From Nostoc flagelliforme FACHB-838 (GTDB lineage: Bacteria; Cyanobacteriota; Cyanobacteriia; Cyanobacteriales; Nostocaceae), in contig NZ_JACJSI010000023.1 in NCBI RefSeq assembly GCF_014698065.1, forward strand, positions 1-64,000: a stretch of DNA of 64,000 nt, written 5' to 3'. Each line of letters begins with the position of its first letter. The stretch's first letter is position 1. The notes below the pieces were generated by a model. It saw only the letters and a program-made list of their open reading frames with translations, had not been told where the DNA came from and did no database searches. The translations under genes were made by a program, and so were the position numbers. Below, piece after piece: positions 1 through 7,951 of this stretch.

Positions 1-83
1 CCCTTACCTTGTACCTGGATAAGTGCTTACCAGAATCCTATCTAATTAAGCTCCATAAGCTTTACAGTGCATTAATTCCTCTT

Positions 84-263
84 CTAGCTTTTTAAATCAG
101 CGAACCGACCGAATAATGACAATATCCATTGAATTGCAAGAATTGTGGCGATCGCTACCCCAATTAACTGTGGTCGCAGCGTCCAATCTCGTGTATTAAT
201 TCCCAAGACTAGGAACAAGCCAAGAAATAAAATCTGATAATCTCGTATATCTTTTAGCAACAT
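84..263 (-). pseudogene. N-terminal fragment of an RnfD/NQR2-like membrane protein
   Basis: A 59-codon frame on the minus strand starts MLLKDIRDYQILF and continues with a hydrophobic segment, the stretch TRDWTLRP, a second hydrophobic segment (IGVAIATILAIQWILSLF) and a stop. From memory this is the conserved amino end of cyanobacterial RnfD/NQR2-type membrane proteins, which are several hundred residues long, so only the first two membrane segments remain. No continuation is seen in another frame before the window edge. It is either a decayed gene or a small two-helix membrane protein. The family assignment is moderate and the coding character good. Confidence 0.5.
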
Positions 264-469
264 TAACCCTAAATTCAGGGATTACCCGTAGATTTTCACC
301 AATTTAGGCGAGTAATTGCTCAAATAGTGTTGCTGTTACAGATTTTGTTACAAAACGACCTGCAAGTTCACACCTATGCCTTGATATTGCTTAGGATTTC
401 AAGTTATGAGTACGAAGTTTAGTCTTTTGATAATTTGGCTAGAATATTGAGGCATTGTATGTATGCGGT

Positions 470-498
470 GCGATGTCTACGACGGGCTACGCCTACGC
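470..498. repeat. Dispersed palindromic repeat (GATGTCTACGACGGGCTACG type)
   Basis: A block containing GATGTCTACGACGGGCTACG recurs almost exactly at 43341-43370, and its end (GGCGGGCTACGCCTACGC) recurs near 63825. It is a mobile palindromic repeat type common in Nostoc genomes. Here it lies just ahead of the deacetylase gene and creates a false upstream reading frame extension. Confidence 0.6.
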
Positions 499-546
499 GG
501 TTTCGCAAGCAACACCTACAAAAAGTTGTCAGCAGATAAACGCAAA

Positions 547-1224
547 ATGCAACTAGCTTCCCTGTTTCCAATTTTTTACAGCATTCTCCAGCCCAGTTTT
601 CCCAACTGCCTTTGGGCTGGAAATTCTCATACTAAAGCGATCGCACTTACATTCGATGATGGGCCCCATCCTCAATACACACCCGAAGTCTTAGCAGTGT
701 TAGACCGTTATAACGTTACAGCGAGTTTTTTTTGGTTGGGTGTTTGCGTCAACCGTTCACCAGCCATTGCTAAAGCGGTTAGCGATCGCGGACACTGGAT
801 CGGATTGCATGGTTACGATCATCGCTCTTTTCCCATGCTTTCCCCAAATGAATTGAAGGACAGTTTAGAAAAAACCCAAGTTGCCATTTACAATGCCTGC
901 AACCTGCAACCCGAACAAGTGCGAGATGTCCGCCCCCCCAATGGTTTATTTACACCTGCTACTTTAAAATTGTTTTTTCAGTGGAATTACCGTCCAGTTA
1001 TGTGGAGCGTTGTACCAGAAGATTGGGTGCGGCCAGGTGTCACTACAGTGGTACAGCGAATTATGCAGCAGGTTAAAAATGGTTCGCTGATTGTTTTGCA
1101 TGATGGCGCTTGCGGTGGAGAAGATGTTGCTGCCACAATTAAAATTCTCATTCCGCAACTGCTACAACAAGGTTATGAGTTTGTAACTGTTGATACTCTA
1201 TGGCAGCAAGCTAAGGGAGACTAA
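547..1224 (+). CDS. Polysaccharide deacetylase (NodB domain, carbohydrate esterase 4)
   Basis: This 225-residue protein carries all five NodB-domain motifs: TFDDGP with the Asp pair at 37-38; HxxxH at His88 and His92, which binds the metal with Asp38; RPP near 129; VPEDW near 157-160; and LHDG near 185. The family removes N-acetyl groups from peptidoglycan, chitin oligomers or exopolysaccharide. The frame is open upstream from 463, but those codons are translated dispersed repeat sequence, so the start is placed at the ATG at 547. No clear signal peptide is seen; the first 20 residues are mildly hydrophobic and could be a weak one. The enzyme class is very probable and the substrate unknown. 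Confidence 0.88.
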   Translation: MQLASLFPIFYSILQPSFPNCLWAGNSHTKAIALTFDDGPHPQYTPEVLAVLDRYNVTASFFWLGVCVNRSPAIAKAVSDRGHWIGLHGYDHRSFPMLSPNELKDSLEKTQVAIYNACNLQPEQVRDVRPPNGLFTPATLKLFFQWNYRPVMWSVVPEDWVRPGVTTVVQRIMQQVKNGSLIVLHDGACGGEDVAATIKILIPQLLQQGYEFVTVDTLWQQAKGD

Positions 1225-1267
1225 ATGGGGATTTAGGCAACTTGTTGGGAGGATTTCAATATAAATT

Positions 1268-1726
1268 ATGGCAAAGCATTTTCCTATCATTGAGATTCCC
1301 CCAGATGCTCCTGAGGATACTGAGGATTTGGGAACAAAAGAAAAGTTCTGGTTCCATCATCAGGATTTAGGTCTGTGTCTTTACAAAAAAGCTAGACCGA
1401 ATACAGGAGAAGATTGGTCAGAGAAGATTGCATCTGAGTTGTCCGATTTACTAGAGCTACCCCATGCTGATTATGAACTAGCTACATTTAATAGCGAGCG
1501 AGGGACTCTCAAGGCGGTTGATGCGTTTCGTGAAGCTCAACAGCGCCATCCAAATGCAGCCAGAGTATGGTTAAATAATTTAGCAAGGGTGTCAAGCAAT
1601 GATACGTTAGATATTTTTAAGCGTATCCCATCAGAACGCATATCGCAAACAGCAATTGAATTTGCACAGAAAATATTAGAATTCAATCAAAGCAGGCTAC
1701 TGAAACTGCAAGACACCCTACTATGA
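1268..1726 (+). CDS. HipA-like protein with internal deletion of the kinase core
   Basis: The 152-residue product begins like cyanobacterial HipA-like proteins (KEKFWF, then LYKKARPNTGEDWSEKIA and LLELPHADYELA) and ends like them (AARVWLNNLARVSS, DTLDIFKRIPSERI, ALEF-type tail). The roughly 150 middle residues, where the kinase catalytic loop and metal-binding Asp belong, are missing: the frame passes straight from FNSERGT to LKAVDAF. This looks like an in-frame deletion, so the protein cannot be an active kinase. The stop overlaps the next start (ATGA), so the two genes are translationally coupled. It may be a decaying gene or a surviving non-catalytic scaffold. Confidence 0.6.
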   Translation: MAKHFPIIEIPPDAPEDTEDLGTKEKFWFHHQDLGLCLYKKARPNTGEDWSEKIASELSDLLELPHADYELATFNSERGTLKAVDAFREAQQRHPNAARVWLNNLARVSSNDTLDIFKRIPSERISQTAIEFAQKILEFNQSRLLKLQDTLL

Positions 1727-2487
1727 AAACATTATTTTTAGCTTGGCAAGATCCAAAAAGTCGTGCTTGGTTTCCCATTGGTCGATTAACCTTTGATGAT
1801 ATTAAATACCAGTTTGTTTACACGTATGGTGCTAGAGAAGCTCAAGTAAAGTGCGGGTTTCAACCATTGATCTCTTTTCCAGACTTAAAGGAAGTATACA
1901 CATCGATTGAATTGTTTCCCTTGTTCTCCAATCGATTAATGCGACGTTCTCGCCCAGATTATAAAAATTATATTGAGTGGCTAAATATCCCTCAGCATGA
2001 GGACGAGCCAATTACTATTCTTGCTCGTAGTGGTGGACGCAAAACTACGGATAATTTTGAAGTTTTCCCCTGTCCAGAGCCAGATGACAATGGTTTATAC
2101 CATATCCATTTTTTTGCACACGGAGTGCGGCACTTTCCCGCTTGTGCAATAGAACGGATTAATCAATTACAAACGGGTGAACTCTTATATTTAGCTAACG
2201 AATTTCAAAATCCCCATGACCCGCGTGCATTGCTCTTATGTACTGAAGATCATTACATGGTAGGTTATTGCCCTCGGTATATTGTGGATGATGTTTTTAA
2301 ACTCAAAAACCAAAATTCAGAACTTGTAAAAGTATATGTTGAGCGGGTTAATCCTGTACCAACACCTCTCCAACTACGGTTATTGTGTAATATGACCGCA
2401 GAATGGCATGAGGATTTTCGTCCATTTTCTAGCCGGGAGTATCAGCCTCTGGTGGCTGATATCCCAGTGGCTTATGTTAGTTCCTAG
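1723..2487 (+). CDS. HIRAN-domain protein with HipA N-terminal-like segment
   Basis: The 254-residue protein opens with LFLAWQDPKSRAWFPIGRLT and SFPDLKEVYTSIELFPLF, a pattern resembling the small N-terminal subunit of HipA-type kinases. Its second half (about 118-225) matches the HIRAN pattern: FFAHGVRHFPACAIERI, LQTGELLYLANE, NPHDPRALLL and VGYCPRYIV. HIRAN domains bind DNA ends in eukaryotic remodelers, and stand-alone bacterial versions are thought to sense damaged or stalled DNA. The gene is coupled to the preceding HipA-like gene by a 4-base overlap, and its stop overlaps that of the convergent sugar kinase (shared CTAG). A toxin-antitoxin or DNA-stress role is inference. Confidence 0.65.
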   Translation: MKTLFLAWQDPKSRAWFPIGRLTFDDIKYQFVYTYGAREAQVKCGFQPLISFPDLKEVYTSIELFPLFSNRLMRRSRPDYKNYIEWLNIPQHEDEPITILARSGGRKTTDNFEVFPCPEPDDNGLYHIHFFAHGVRHFPACAIERINQLQTGELLYLANEFQNPHDPRALLLCTEDHYMVGYCPRYIVDDVFKLKNQNSELVKVYVERVNPVPTPLQLRLLCNMTAEWHEDFRPFSSREYQPLVADIPVAYVSS

Positions 2488-3461
2488 AGTTGATGTGTGG
2501 CGAGAAAAGCTTCGACTTCAGCAGCAGTCGGTTGAGAAGCGATCGCACCTGCTTTAATGGTAGTCAATGCTCCAACAGCACTGGCATAAGTGACAATACG
2601 TTTTGCTGTTTCTGCATCCCGCAAGCTGTGAATGCCATGCTGACTCAATTGATGGATGAATCCTGCCAAAAAGCTATCTCCTGCACCAGTTGTATCAACA
2701 ACAGGGATGGAAAACGAGGGTAATTTGCCTTCGTTCTCACCCAGACAATAGGTACAACCGTTTTCTCCATCTGTCACTAATACTCCTTCAATTGAAGCTA
2801 GACGATAAGTGATGGCTCCGGGGTCTGCGGTTTCAAATAGCCATTCAGCTTCTTCTTTGGAGAGTTTAAGAAAATCAACTCGCTTAAATAATTCTGGAAT
2901 TTTTTGATGAGCGATATTTGGCTCATCCCAAAATACAGGACGCCAGTTGACATCCAGCACAATCTTCAAGTCGTAATGTTCTGCTAACTCTAGAGCGCGG
3001 TGAATTGCTTTTTCACTTTCAGGATAAGCTAATTCCAAAGTACCCAAAACCAGAAAATCTGCCTCTTGAAAGAGCGAATTTGGCAATTGTTTAGCTTGCA
3101 GGTGAGTATCGGCAAATTCTGCGGTATCATACTGACCAAATCCGGCAAAGGTGCGATCGCCAGCCATGTCTCGTGTAACATAAACTTGCCGCGTTGGTGC
3201 TGTGGGATGACGTTGTACCCCCGTAGTCTCTACACCTACATCTTGTAATAGCTTGGCCAATGCATTCCCTGGTTCATCTTCGCCAACGGCTCCGATAAAT
3301 CCTGCTGAGGTACCCAGCTTGACTAAAGCACAGGCTACGTTAGCTGGTGCCCCTCCTGGGTAGGGAGTCCAAGATTTCACTTCTTCCAGCTTTAGCCCTA
3401 ATTGATCGGCTAAACAATCAAACAAAATTTCACCAAGGCATAAAACACGGGGATTGCTCAT
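2484..3461 (-). CDS. PfkB-family carbohydrate kinase (fructokinase-like)
   Basis: The 325-residue protein shows both PfkB signatures: GGAPANVA at 36-43 and DTTGAGDSF at about 256-264, which holds the catalytic Asp and the anion hole. It opens with VLCLGEILFD, typical of fructokinases. The family phosphorylates fructose or related furanose sugars with ATP in the cytosol, and in cyanobacteria feeds fructose released from sucrose into metabolism. The ATG is backed by a well-conserved amino end. It converges on the HIRAN gene with a 4-base overlap and has no co-directional neighbour. The kinase family is nearly certain; fructose is the likely substrate. Confidence 0.88.
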   Translation of the reverse strand: MSNPRVLCLGEILFDCLADQLGLKLEEVKSWTPYPGGAPANVACALVKLGTSAGFIGAVGEDEPGNALAKLLQDVGVETTGVQRHPTAPTRQVYVTRDMAGDRTFAGFGQYDTAEFADTHLQAKQLPNSLFQEADFLVLGTLELAYPESEKAIHRALELAEHYDLKIVLDVNWRPVFWDEPNIAHQKIPELFKRVDFLKLSKEEAEWLFETADPGAITYRLASIEGVLVTDGENGCTYCLGENEGKLPSFSIPVVDTTGAGDSFLAGFIHQLSQHGIHSLRDAETAKRIVTYASAVGALTTIKAGAIASQPTAAEVEAFLATHQL

Positions 3462-3823
3462 CTCATTTTCAGTTTTAGATTTCGATTTGGAATTAGGAAT
3501 TTACAGTATAAAATCTACAGCAATTTCTGCTTATCTGTCGCCAGTTCTTCATAGAATTAAATGGCAATTTTTACTACCTATATAATATATATGCTTCTAA
3601 TCTTTGCTAATTTTAGCTAAGTGCTTAGACGATAGATTTGTTATATTGAGCTATATTTACTACTTTAAACACTGGATGGTTTATTATTGATGCCAACTTG
3701 AAATCCAAAGAAAATATTGACAATCACATTACTGTTAACACTTGAAACCCCTACCAAGAAAAGAATCTTCTAGAATTAGAAAGAGCGATTAAGTACATAT
3801 ACCAAGGGAGGATAGAAATAGTC
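3462..3823. other. Intergenic region without a recognised gene
   Basis: This AT-rich stretch between the divergent sugar kinase and the LuxR-type regulator holds runs such as TATATAATATATATG near 3580. It probably contains both promoters. The regulator is preceded by a purine-rich ribosome site (GGGAGGATAG) about 6 bases before its ATG. Confidence 0.5.
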
Positions 3824-4087
3824 ATGGCTGGTGGCAAGTCTGAGACCCCCGTTAGTCTGTCAGACAGAGAACTGCAAATTATCGACTTAGTAGCCGCTGG
3901 CTTAACTAACCAAGAGATTGCAGGAAAACTGGAGATTAGCAAGCGTACAGTTGATAACCATATCAGTAATATTCTTACTAAGACTGAGACAGAAAATCGA
4001 GTAGCCCTTGTCCGCTGGGCTTTACAGTGGGGCAAAGTCTGTTTGAATGATGTCAATTGCTGTACTCTGCCTAACCAGATCGAATAA
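3824..4087 (+). CDS. Small LuxR/NarL-type helix-turn-helix regulator
   Basis: The 87-residue protein is almost entirely one LuxR-type DNA-binding domain: LSDRELQIIDLVAAGLTNQEIA, KLEISKRTVDNHISNIL, then KTETENRVALVRWALQ. There is no receiver, autoinducer or PAS domain, so it is a stand-alone HTH protein. Such single-domain regulators are conserved in filamentous cyanobacteria and bind DNA as dimers. A strong ribosome site precedes the ATG. The short Cys-containing tail (VCLNDVNCC) is unusual and could respond to redox state, but that is speculation. It has its own promoter region and no operon partner. Confidence 0.8.
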   Translation: MAGGKSETPVSLSDRELQIIDLVAAGLTNQEIAGKLEISKRTVDNHISNILTKTETENRVALVRWALQWGKVCLNDVNCCTLPNQIE

Positions 4088-4206
4088 GCAATTTACTATT
4101 AGCAATGTAATTGCTCTGTCCTGGTATGGTAACAAGCCAATTTTGAGGTTTACTGATTGTTCCCCTTTTCACGCCTAAGTTTTCAGTGTGAACACTCTAC
4201 CAAAAG

Positions 4207-4269
4207 TTCCGAGTCCTTCACTCAGCTGGAGTTTATGTTAGTGGAGCCAGCTGACCCTCGGACTCGGAA
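4207..4269. other. Nested two-stage hairpin, candidate structured RNA or attenuator
   Basis: TTCCGAGTCC (4207-4216) pairs perfectly with GGACTCGGAA (4260-4269). After a symmetric 5x5 internal loop, TCAGCTGG (4222-4229) pairs perfectly with CCAGCTGA (4247-4254), leaving a 17-base loop. A smaller inverted pair (TTCAC/GTGAA) lies just upstream near 4169-4193. The element sits between the LuxR-type gene and DUF6391. It could be a terminator, an attenuator, a small RNA or a palindromic repeat. No long T-run follows, which weakens the simple terminator reading. Confidence 0.5.
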
Positions 4270-4290
4270 ACTAAAAATTCAGAATTTCTT

Positions 4291-4338
4291 TGGGGGCTGG
4301 GGATTGGGGATTAGGGACTAGGGACTGGGGACTGGGGA
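4291..4338. repeat. Short tandem heptanucleotide repeat (GGGGACT/GGGGATT type)
   Basis: Successive seven-base units of the kind GGGGATT, AGGGACT and GGGGACT run through this block. This is the classical short tandemly repeated sequence type of heterocystous cyanobacteria. Related blocks lie at 33441-33499 and 41252-41283. Confidence 0.75.
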
Positions 4339-4539
4339 GAAGCATCTACAATGCCCCATGACGCCACTTGCTTCTCCTGTTGGAGACGCTACGCGAACAA
4401 GTCGGCACCGCCCAACGCAGTGGCTCCCCAATGCCCCAACTCAACAATCATCTACAAAAATTAGCAACAATTCAGTGGTGCAAGCGTTACATTTGAAAGA
4501 AATCCATATTACCCCATCAGCTTTGGGAGCAGTGTTCCA

Positions 4540-5241
4540 ATGAATACTTCCGCTTCTTCTCAGGATAGTTCGTCTCCCTTTGAATTTTTTAACTTTGGTT
4601 TTACGTCACTTGTATCTGAGAAAGTTCCGAGTCTTGAAGAGCGATTTTCAGAGTTTCCGCAATCCACACAAGATGCCGACTTACTCAGACAGCTATCGTT
4701 TATTCCAGGGTTGAAAGAAATTTTGATGCTGCGGCAGGTTCACGCTTTAGAGCATGCCACTGTTTGGGTTCTTAGCGAATCAAAAAGTGCCTATCCTGCC
4801 ACTGGAGAAGCCACTAACGTTCAACTAGATAATGAACTGTTAGGCGGTTTGTCAACCGAGCAAGGATTCTACCTCTATGGTGAGGTAAATATTAGTGATT
4901 TGCGGCGTGCGATCGCACTTGCTCGACATCGCATCACTAGTGGAGAATGGGATTTGGCTGTACATCCCCGTTGTGGCACAAATTTATCAGTAGCAATGCT
5001 TTTAACAGCTGGACTAGCTGTGGGTGTACATCTGTTACTACCATTTCGACCAATTGAGCAACTTATAGGTTTAGGGTTAGCAGCCACGACAGCCGCAGAA
5101 CTTGCACCTGATTTAGGTTTTATGGCACAGCGTTATCTAACAACTGCAATTCCTTTTAACCTAGCAATTGAAAATATTACCCGTACACGCGACGTTTGGG
5201 GGCGTGAGGCACATTTTGTTAAAGTGGCCTGGCAAGAGTAA
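4540..5241 (+). CDS. DUF6391 family protein
   Basis: The 233-residue protein contains LRQVHALEHATVWVL, with an HALEHA motif (His-x2-Glu-His) that is the hallmark of the DUF6391 family and looks able to bind metal. HPRCGTNLS then precedes two hydrophobic segments (AMLLTAGLAVGVHLLLP and LIGLGLAATTAAELAP) that probably cross or enter a membrane. The function is unknown. The gene is followed after 4 bases by a small membrane protein gene and is probably co-transcribed with it. An upstream open frame (4358-4543) overlaps its start but is translated repeat DNA and is not annotated. Confidence 0.75.
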   Translation: MNTSASSQDSSSPFEFFNFGFTSLVSEKVPSLEERFSEFPQSTQDADLLRQLSFIPGLKEILMLRQVHALEHATVWVLSESKSAYPATGEATNVQLDNELLGGLSTEQGFYLYGEVNISDLRRAIALARHRITSGEWDLAVHPRCGTNLSVAMLLTAGLAVGVHLLLPFRPIEQLIGLGLAATTAAELAPDLGFMAQRYLTTAIPFNLAIENITRTRDVWGREAHFVKVAWQE

Positions 5242-5245
5242 TCTT

Positions 5246-5482
5246 ATGGAATCAAAACCACGTACCTTCAAAGAAACTGCTAAAGAAACAACTCTACTGT
5301 TTTCAGGGGGCGCTGGCGCTGGACTAATCATCTTTGCCCTGTTCGGCGGCTTATGGCACGTCACTCATTTTTGGTGGGTGATGGCAGTAACTACAATTTT
5401 CTGCGGTTTATTAGCCGTAGTGTTCCATCAAAACTTTCAGAAGATGTTAGATACTTTGATGGATAATGCTCCCTGGATATAG
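5246..5482 (+). CDS. Small two-helix membrane protein
   Basis: The 78-residue product has a polar amino end (MESKPRTFKETAKE), then two hydrophobic segments at about 17-36 and 42-60, and a short amphipathic tail. The ATG at 5246 lies 4 bases after the DUF6391 stop. The frame continues upstream inside DUF6391, but the ATG at 5246 is the natural start. No family is recognised; the tight spacing suggests a working partner of DUF6391 in the membrane. Confidence 0.7.
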   Translation: MESKPRTFKETAKETTLLFSGGAGAGLIIFALFGGLWHVTHFWWVMAVTTIFCGLLAVVFHQNFQKMLDTLMDNAPWI

Positions 5483-5513
5483 GAACACGAGGTTAAATAT
5501 TTCCTTAAAAATT

Positions 5514-6509
5514 ATGAGGAAACTTTACTTTTTACTGCCCGGTACAGATGGCAAATTTGCTTGTGGTGGTCTTTGGGCTGAGTTAAAAGCCCTTAATCTG
5601 GTTCAGCAGTTTTGTAGTGCTGATGTTGTAACTTACCGTCAACGGGAAAAAGATAAACTTTTTCTTGATGATTTGCTAAAAGAAAAAAATTTAAATGATG
5701 TAATTTTTGTTATCAGTTGGGGATTTGATATAGCTCAACTCGTGGCTAAACTTAAGCAATACAATGTAGTTTACCATGCACACAGTGCAGGTTATCCATT
5801 TAGGCTGCCTGCGAGTATTCCGATAATCACTGTTAGCCGTTATACAATGGGATACTGGGGAGAGAAATCACCCAATTCTTTGATTTACTATTTGCCCAAT
5901 CAGATTTCTGATGAATTTCAAAATTTAGGGCAGGAACGGGATATTGATGTTTTAGTTCAGGTTCGCAAGTCTTCTGAATATTTAATGAAAGAATTGATTC
6001 TAGCGTTGCAAAAACGTTGTAAAGTATTGGTTGTCGATTCATATATAGAGGATTTACCTGGACTATTCAACCGAGCTAAGGTTTACCTATATGATTCGGC
6101 TGAATACTGGGCGCAACAGCGTGTTAGCGAAGGATTTGGTTTACAACCAATGGAAGCTCTTGCTTGTGGTTGTCAAGTATTTTCTAGTGTCAATGGTGGA
6201 CTAGCTGATTACTTAGATCCTGGATTTAATTGCTATAAAATTGCTGGATATTCTCAAGAATATGATGTCCAACGTGTTCTCAAAGTGATTGATTCTTCAG
6301 TAGCTATTAATTTATCTGAAGAGTTTTTGGCTGAATATCGGACTGAAAATATTATTAAGCGTTTCCAAGTTATTCTGGATGAGTTAAATGAGTTTTTTGA
6401 CCATAAAATACAGCAGCCATCTAATATTAAGAGTTTAACGAGAATCCGTGTGGCAAAATTACTTGCTCAGAAAATATATGGGAAGCTGAGAAAGAAATAT
6501 TTTAAGTAA
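5514..6509 (+). CDS. Glycosyltransferase family 1/4-like protein
   Basis: The 331-residue protein begins MRKLYFLLPG and carries the C-terminal Rossmann-domain signature of GT-B retaining glycosyltransferases: RVSEGFGLQPMEALACGCQV, with the E-x7-E-like element, followed by NGGLADYL. The amino domain has the pattern HAHSAGYPF. It probably transfers a sugar from a nucleotide donor in polysaccharide or lipid glycosylation. The open frame reaches back to 5466, overlapping the previous gene, but the ATG at 5514 fits the family. rfbB follows after a repeat-filled gap, consistent with surface polysaccharide synthesis. The exact sugar cannot be told. Confidence 0.75.
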   Translation: MRKLYFLLPGTDGKFACGGLWAELKALNLVQQFCSADVVTYRQREKDKLFLDDLLKEKNLNDVIFVISWGFDIAQLVAKLKQYNVVYHAHSAGYPFRLPASIPIITVSRYTMGYWGEKSPNSLIYYLPNQISDEFQNLGQERDIDVLVQVRKSSEYLMKELILALQKRCKVLVVDSYIEDLPGLFNRAKVYLYDSAEYWAQQRVSEGFGLQPMEALACGCQVFSSVNGGLADYLDPGFNCYKIAGYSQEYDVQRVLKVIDSSVAINLSEEFLAEYRTENIIKRFQVILDELNEFFDHKIQQPSNIKSLTRIRVAKLLAQKIYGKLRKKYFK

Positions 6510-6587
6510 TAGGAACGTAGACGCGTAGAGGCTTGCCGCAGGCTACCGCAGAGGCGCTGATAACACAAAAAGAAGAGAGGAAATTGG

Positions 6588-7649
6588 ATGATTCGGCGGT
6601 TATTAGTTACTGGGGGTGCAGGGTTTATTGGGGCGAACTTCGTCCATCATTGGTGTAAGGTTTATCCAGAAGATCGGGTGGTGGTGTTGGATGCGCTTAC
6701 CTACGCGGGAAATCGTTTGAATTTGGCGCTGGTTGAGGGAATAGAGAATTTTCGGTTTGTAGAAGGGGATATTTGCGATCGCACCATCATAGATGAGCTA
6801 TTATCAACAGAAAATATTGATACCATCGCCCATTTTGCCGCAGAATCTCATGTTGATCGTTCTATTCTTGGACCGGCTGCTTTTGTACAAACTAATGTGG
6901 TGGGAACTTTCACCCTGCTAGAAGCTTTTCGACAACATTGGGAAGCAAAAGGCAAGCCATTTGATTATCGTTTCTTACACGTTTCTACAGATGAAGTTTA
7001 CGGTAGCTTGGGCGCAGATGATGCAGCTTTTTGTGAAACTACACCTTACGCTCCCAATAGTCCCTATTCAGCCTCAAAAGCTGGTAGCGATCATTTAGTG
7101 CGTGCTTATTATCATACTTATCAACTTCCAACTATCATCACAAATTGCTCTAATAATTATGGGCCTTATCAGTTTCCTGAAAAGCTAATTTCCTTGATGT
7201 GTATCAACACTTTAATAGGGAAACCATTACCTGTTTATGGTGATGGTAAAAATGTGCGCGATTGGCTTTATGTGGGCGATCATTGCCGTGCTTTAGATGT
7301 GGTAATTAATCATGGTCAGCCAGGAGAAACATATAATATTGGTGGCAATAATGAGGTGGAAAATATTAACCTAGTTCAACTTTTGTGTCAAATGATGGAT
7401 GAATTAGCACCTGATTTACCAGTGCATCCAGCCAAGCAGTTGATTACTTTTGTTAAGGATAGGCAGGGACACGATCGGAGATATGCAATTAATGCGAACA
7501 AAATTAAAACTCAGCTTGGTTGGACACCTTCAGTAACAATTGCTGAGGGTTTACGTTTAACAGTTGAATGGTATCTCAATCATCGTGATTGGTGGGAACC
7601 TCTACTGTCTGCGGAATATCAAGCTTACTATCGCAAAAATTATTTGTAG
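6588..7649 (+). CDS. rfbB: dTDP-glucose 4,6-dehydratase
   Basis: The 353-residue extended short-chain dehydrogenase opens with the NAD-binding motif VTGGAGFIGAN, has AAESHVDRSI, the catalytic region VSTDEVYG and YSASKAGSDH (Tyr-x3-Lys), and the substrate motif NCSNNYGPYQFPEKLI. These are diagnostic for RmlB, which turns dTDP-glucose into dTDP-4-keto-6-deoxyglucose on the way to rhamnose. An AGAGGA ribosome site lies about 8 bases before the ATG. The other rml genes are not adjacent. Its neighbour upstream is a glycosyltransferase, suggesting a cell-surface sugar locus. Confidence 0.95.
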   Translation: MIRRLLVTGGAGFIGANFVHHWCKVYPEDRVVVLDALTYAGNRLNLALVEGIENFRFVEGDICDRTIIDELLSTENIDTIAHFAAESHVDRSILGPAAFVQTNVVGTFTLLEAFRQHWEAKGKPFDYRFLHVSTDEVYGSLGADDAAFCETTPYAPNSPYSASKAGSDHLVRAYYHTYQLPTIITNCSNNYGPYQFPEKLISLMCINTLIGKPLPVYGDGKNVRDWLYVGDHCRALDVVINHGQPGETYNIGGNNEVENINLVQLLCQMMDELAPDLPVHPAKQLITFVKDRQGHDRRYAINANKIKTQLGWTPSVTIAEGLRLTVEWYLNHRDWWEPLLSAEYQAYYRKNYL

Positions 7650-7677
7650 AATCAGCTAAAACGGCTATATCGCTAAT

Positions 7678-7839
7678 TTACCATACACGGGCAACGACGC
7701 GCAAGGATGCCAACAACGTGCTGTAATCATTGTTGTCTGCGTATTCCTGAAATATCTCGGTTAAATAATCGTCGATTTTTTCTAGGTGCTTACGAAAGTA
7801 TTCTTCTTCAAATTCATCGAGTGTTCTCAGTTTTCTCAC
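7678..7839 (-). pseudogene. Truncated HigA-like antitoxin fragment
   Basis: Read from a GTG at 7839, 53 codons give RKLRTLDEFEEEYF, DDYLTEIFQEYADNND and LLASLRVVARVW before the stop. This is the amino-terminal part of cyanobacterial HigA-type (addiction module antidote) proteins, which normally continue for about 40-50 residues into a helix-turn-helix. The frame ends where the DNA-binding domain should begin. No partner RelE/HigB-type toxin gene is next to it. The coding pattern is clear and the family call moderate. Confidence 0.5.
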
Positions 7840-7951
7840 GGTTTAGCTACTCTTTTGTCAAAAAATTATCAGGCTCCCACAATTTCTGTAGATAATGACT
7901 ATCCTTGAATATAAGGGAATCAGATCAACGTAAATTGTCAGCAGGTGTCAG

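Noticed and set aside
463..546. Upstream 28-codon extension of the deacetylase
   Set aside because: The codons correspond to the dispersed repeat at 470-498, and the protein family starts near the ATG at 547.
4358..4543. Open frame of 61 codons ahead of DUF6391
   Set aside because: Its amino half is translated palindromic repeat sequence and it overlaps the true DUF6391 start; no family or ribosome site.
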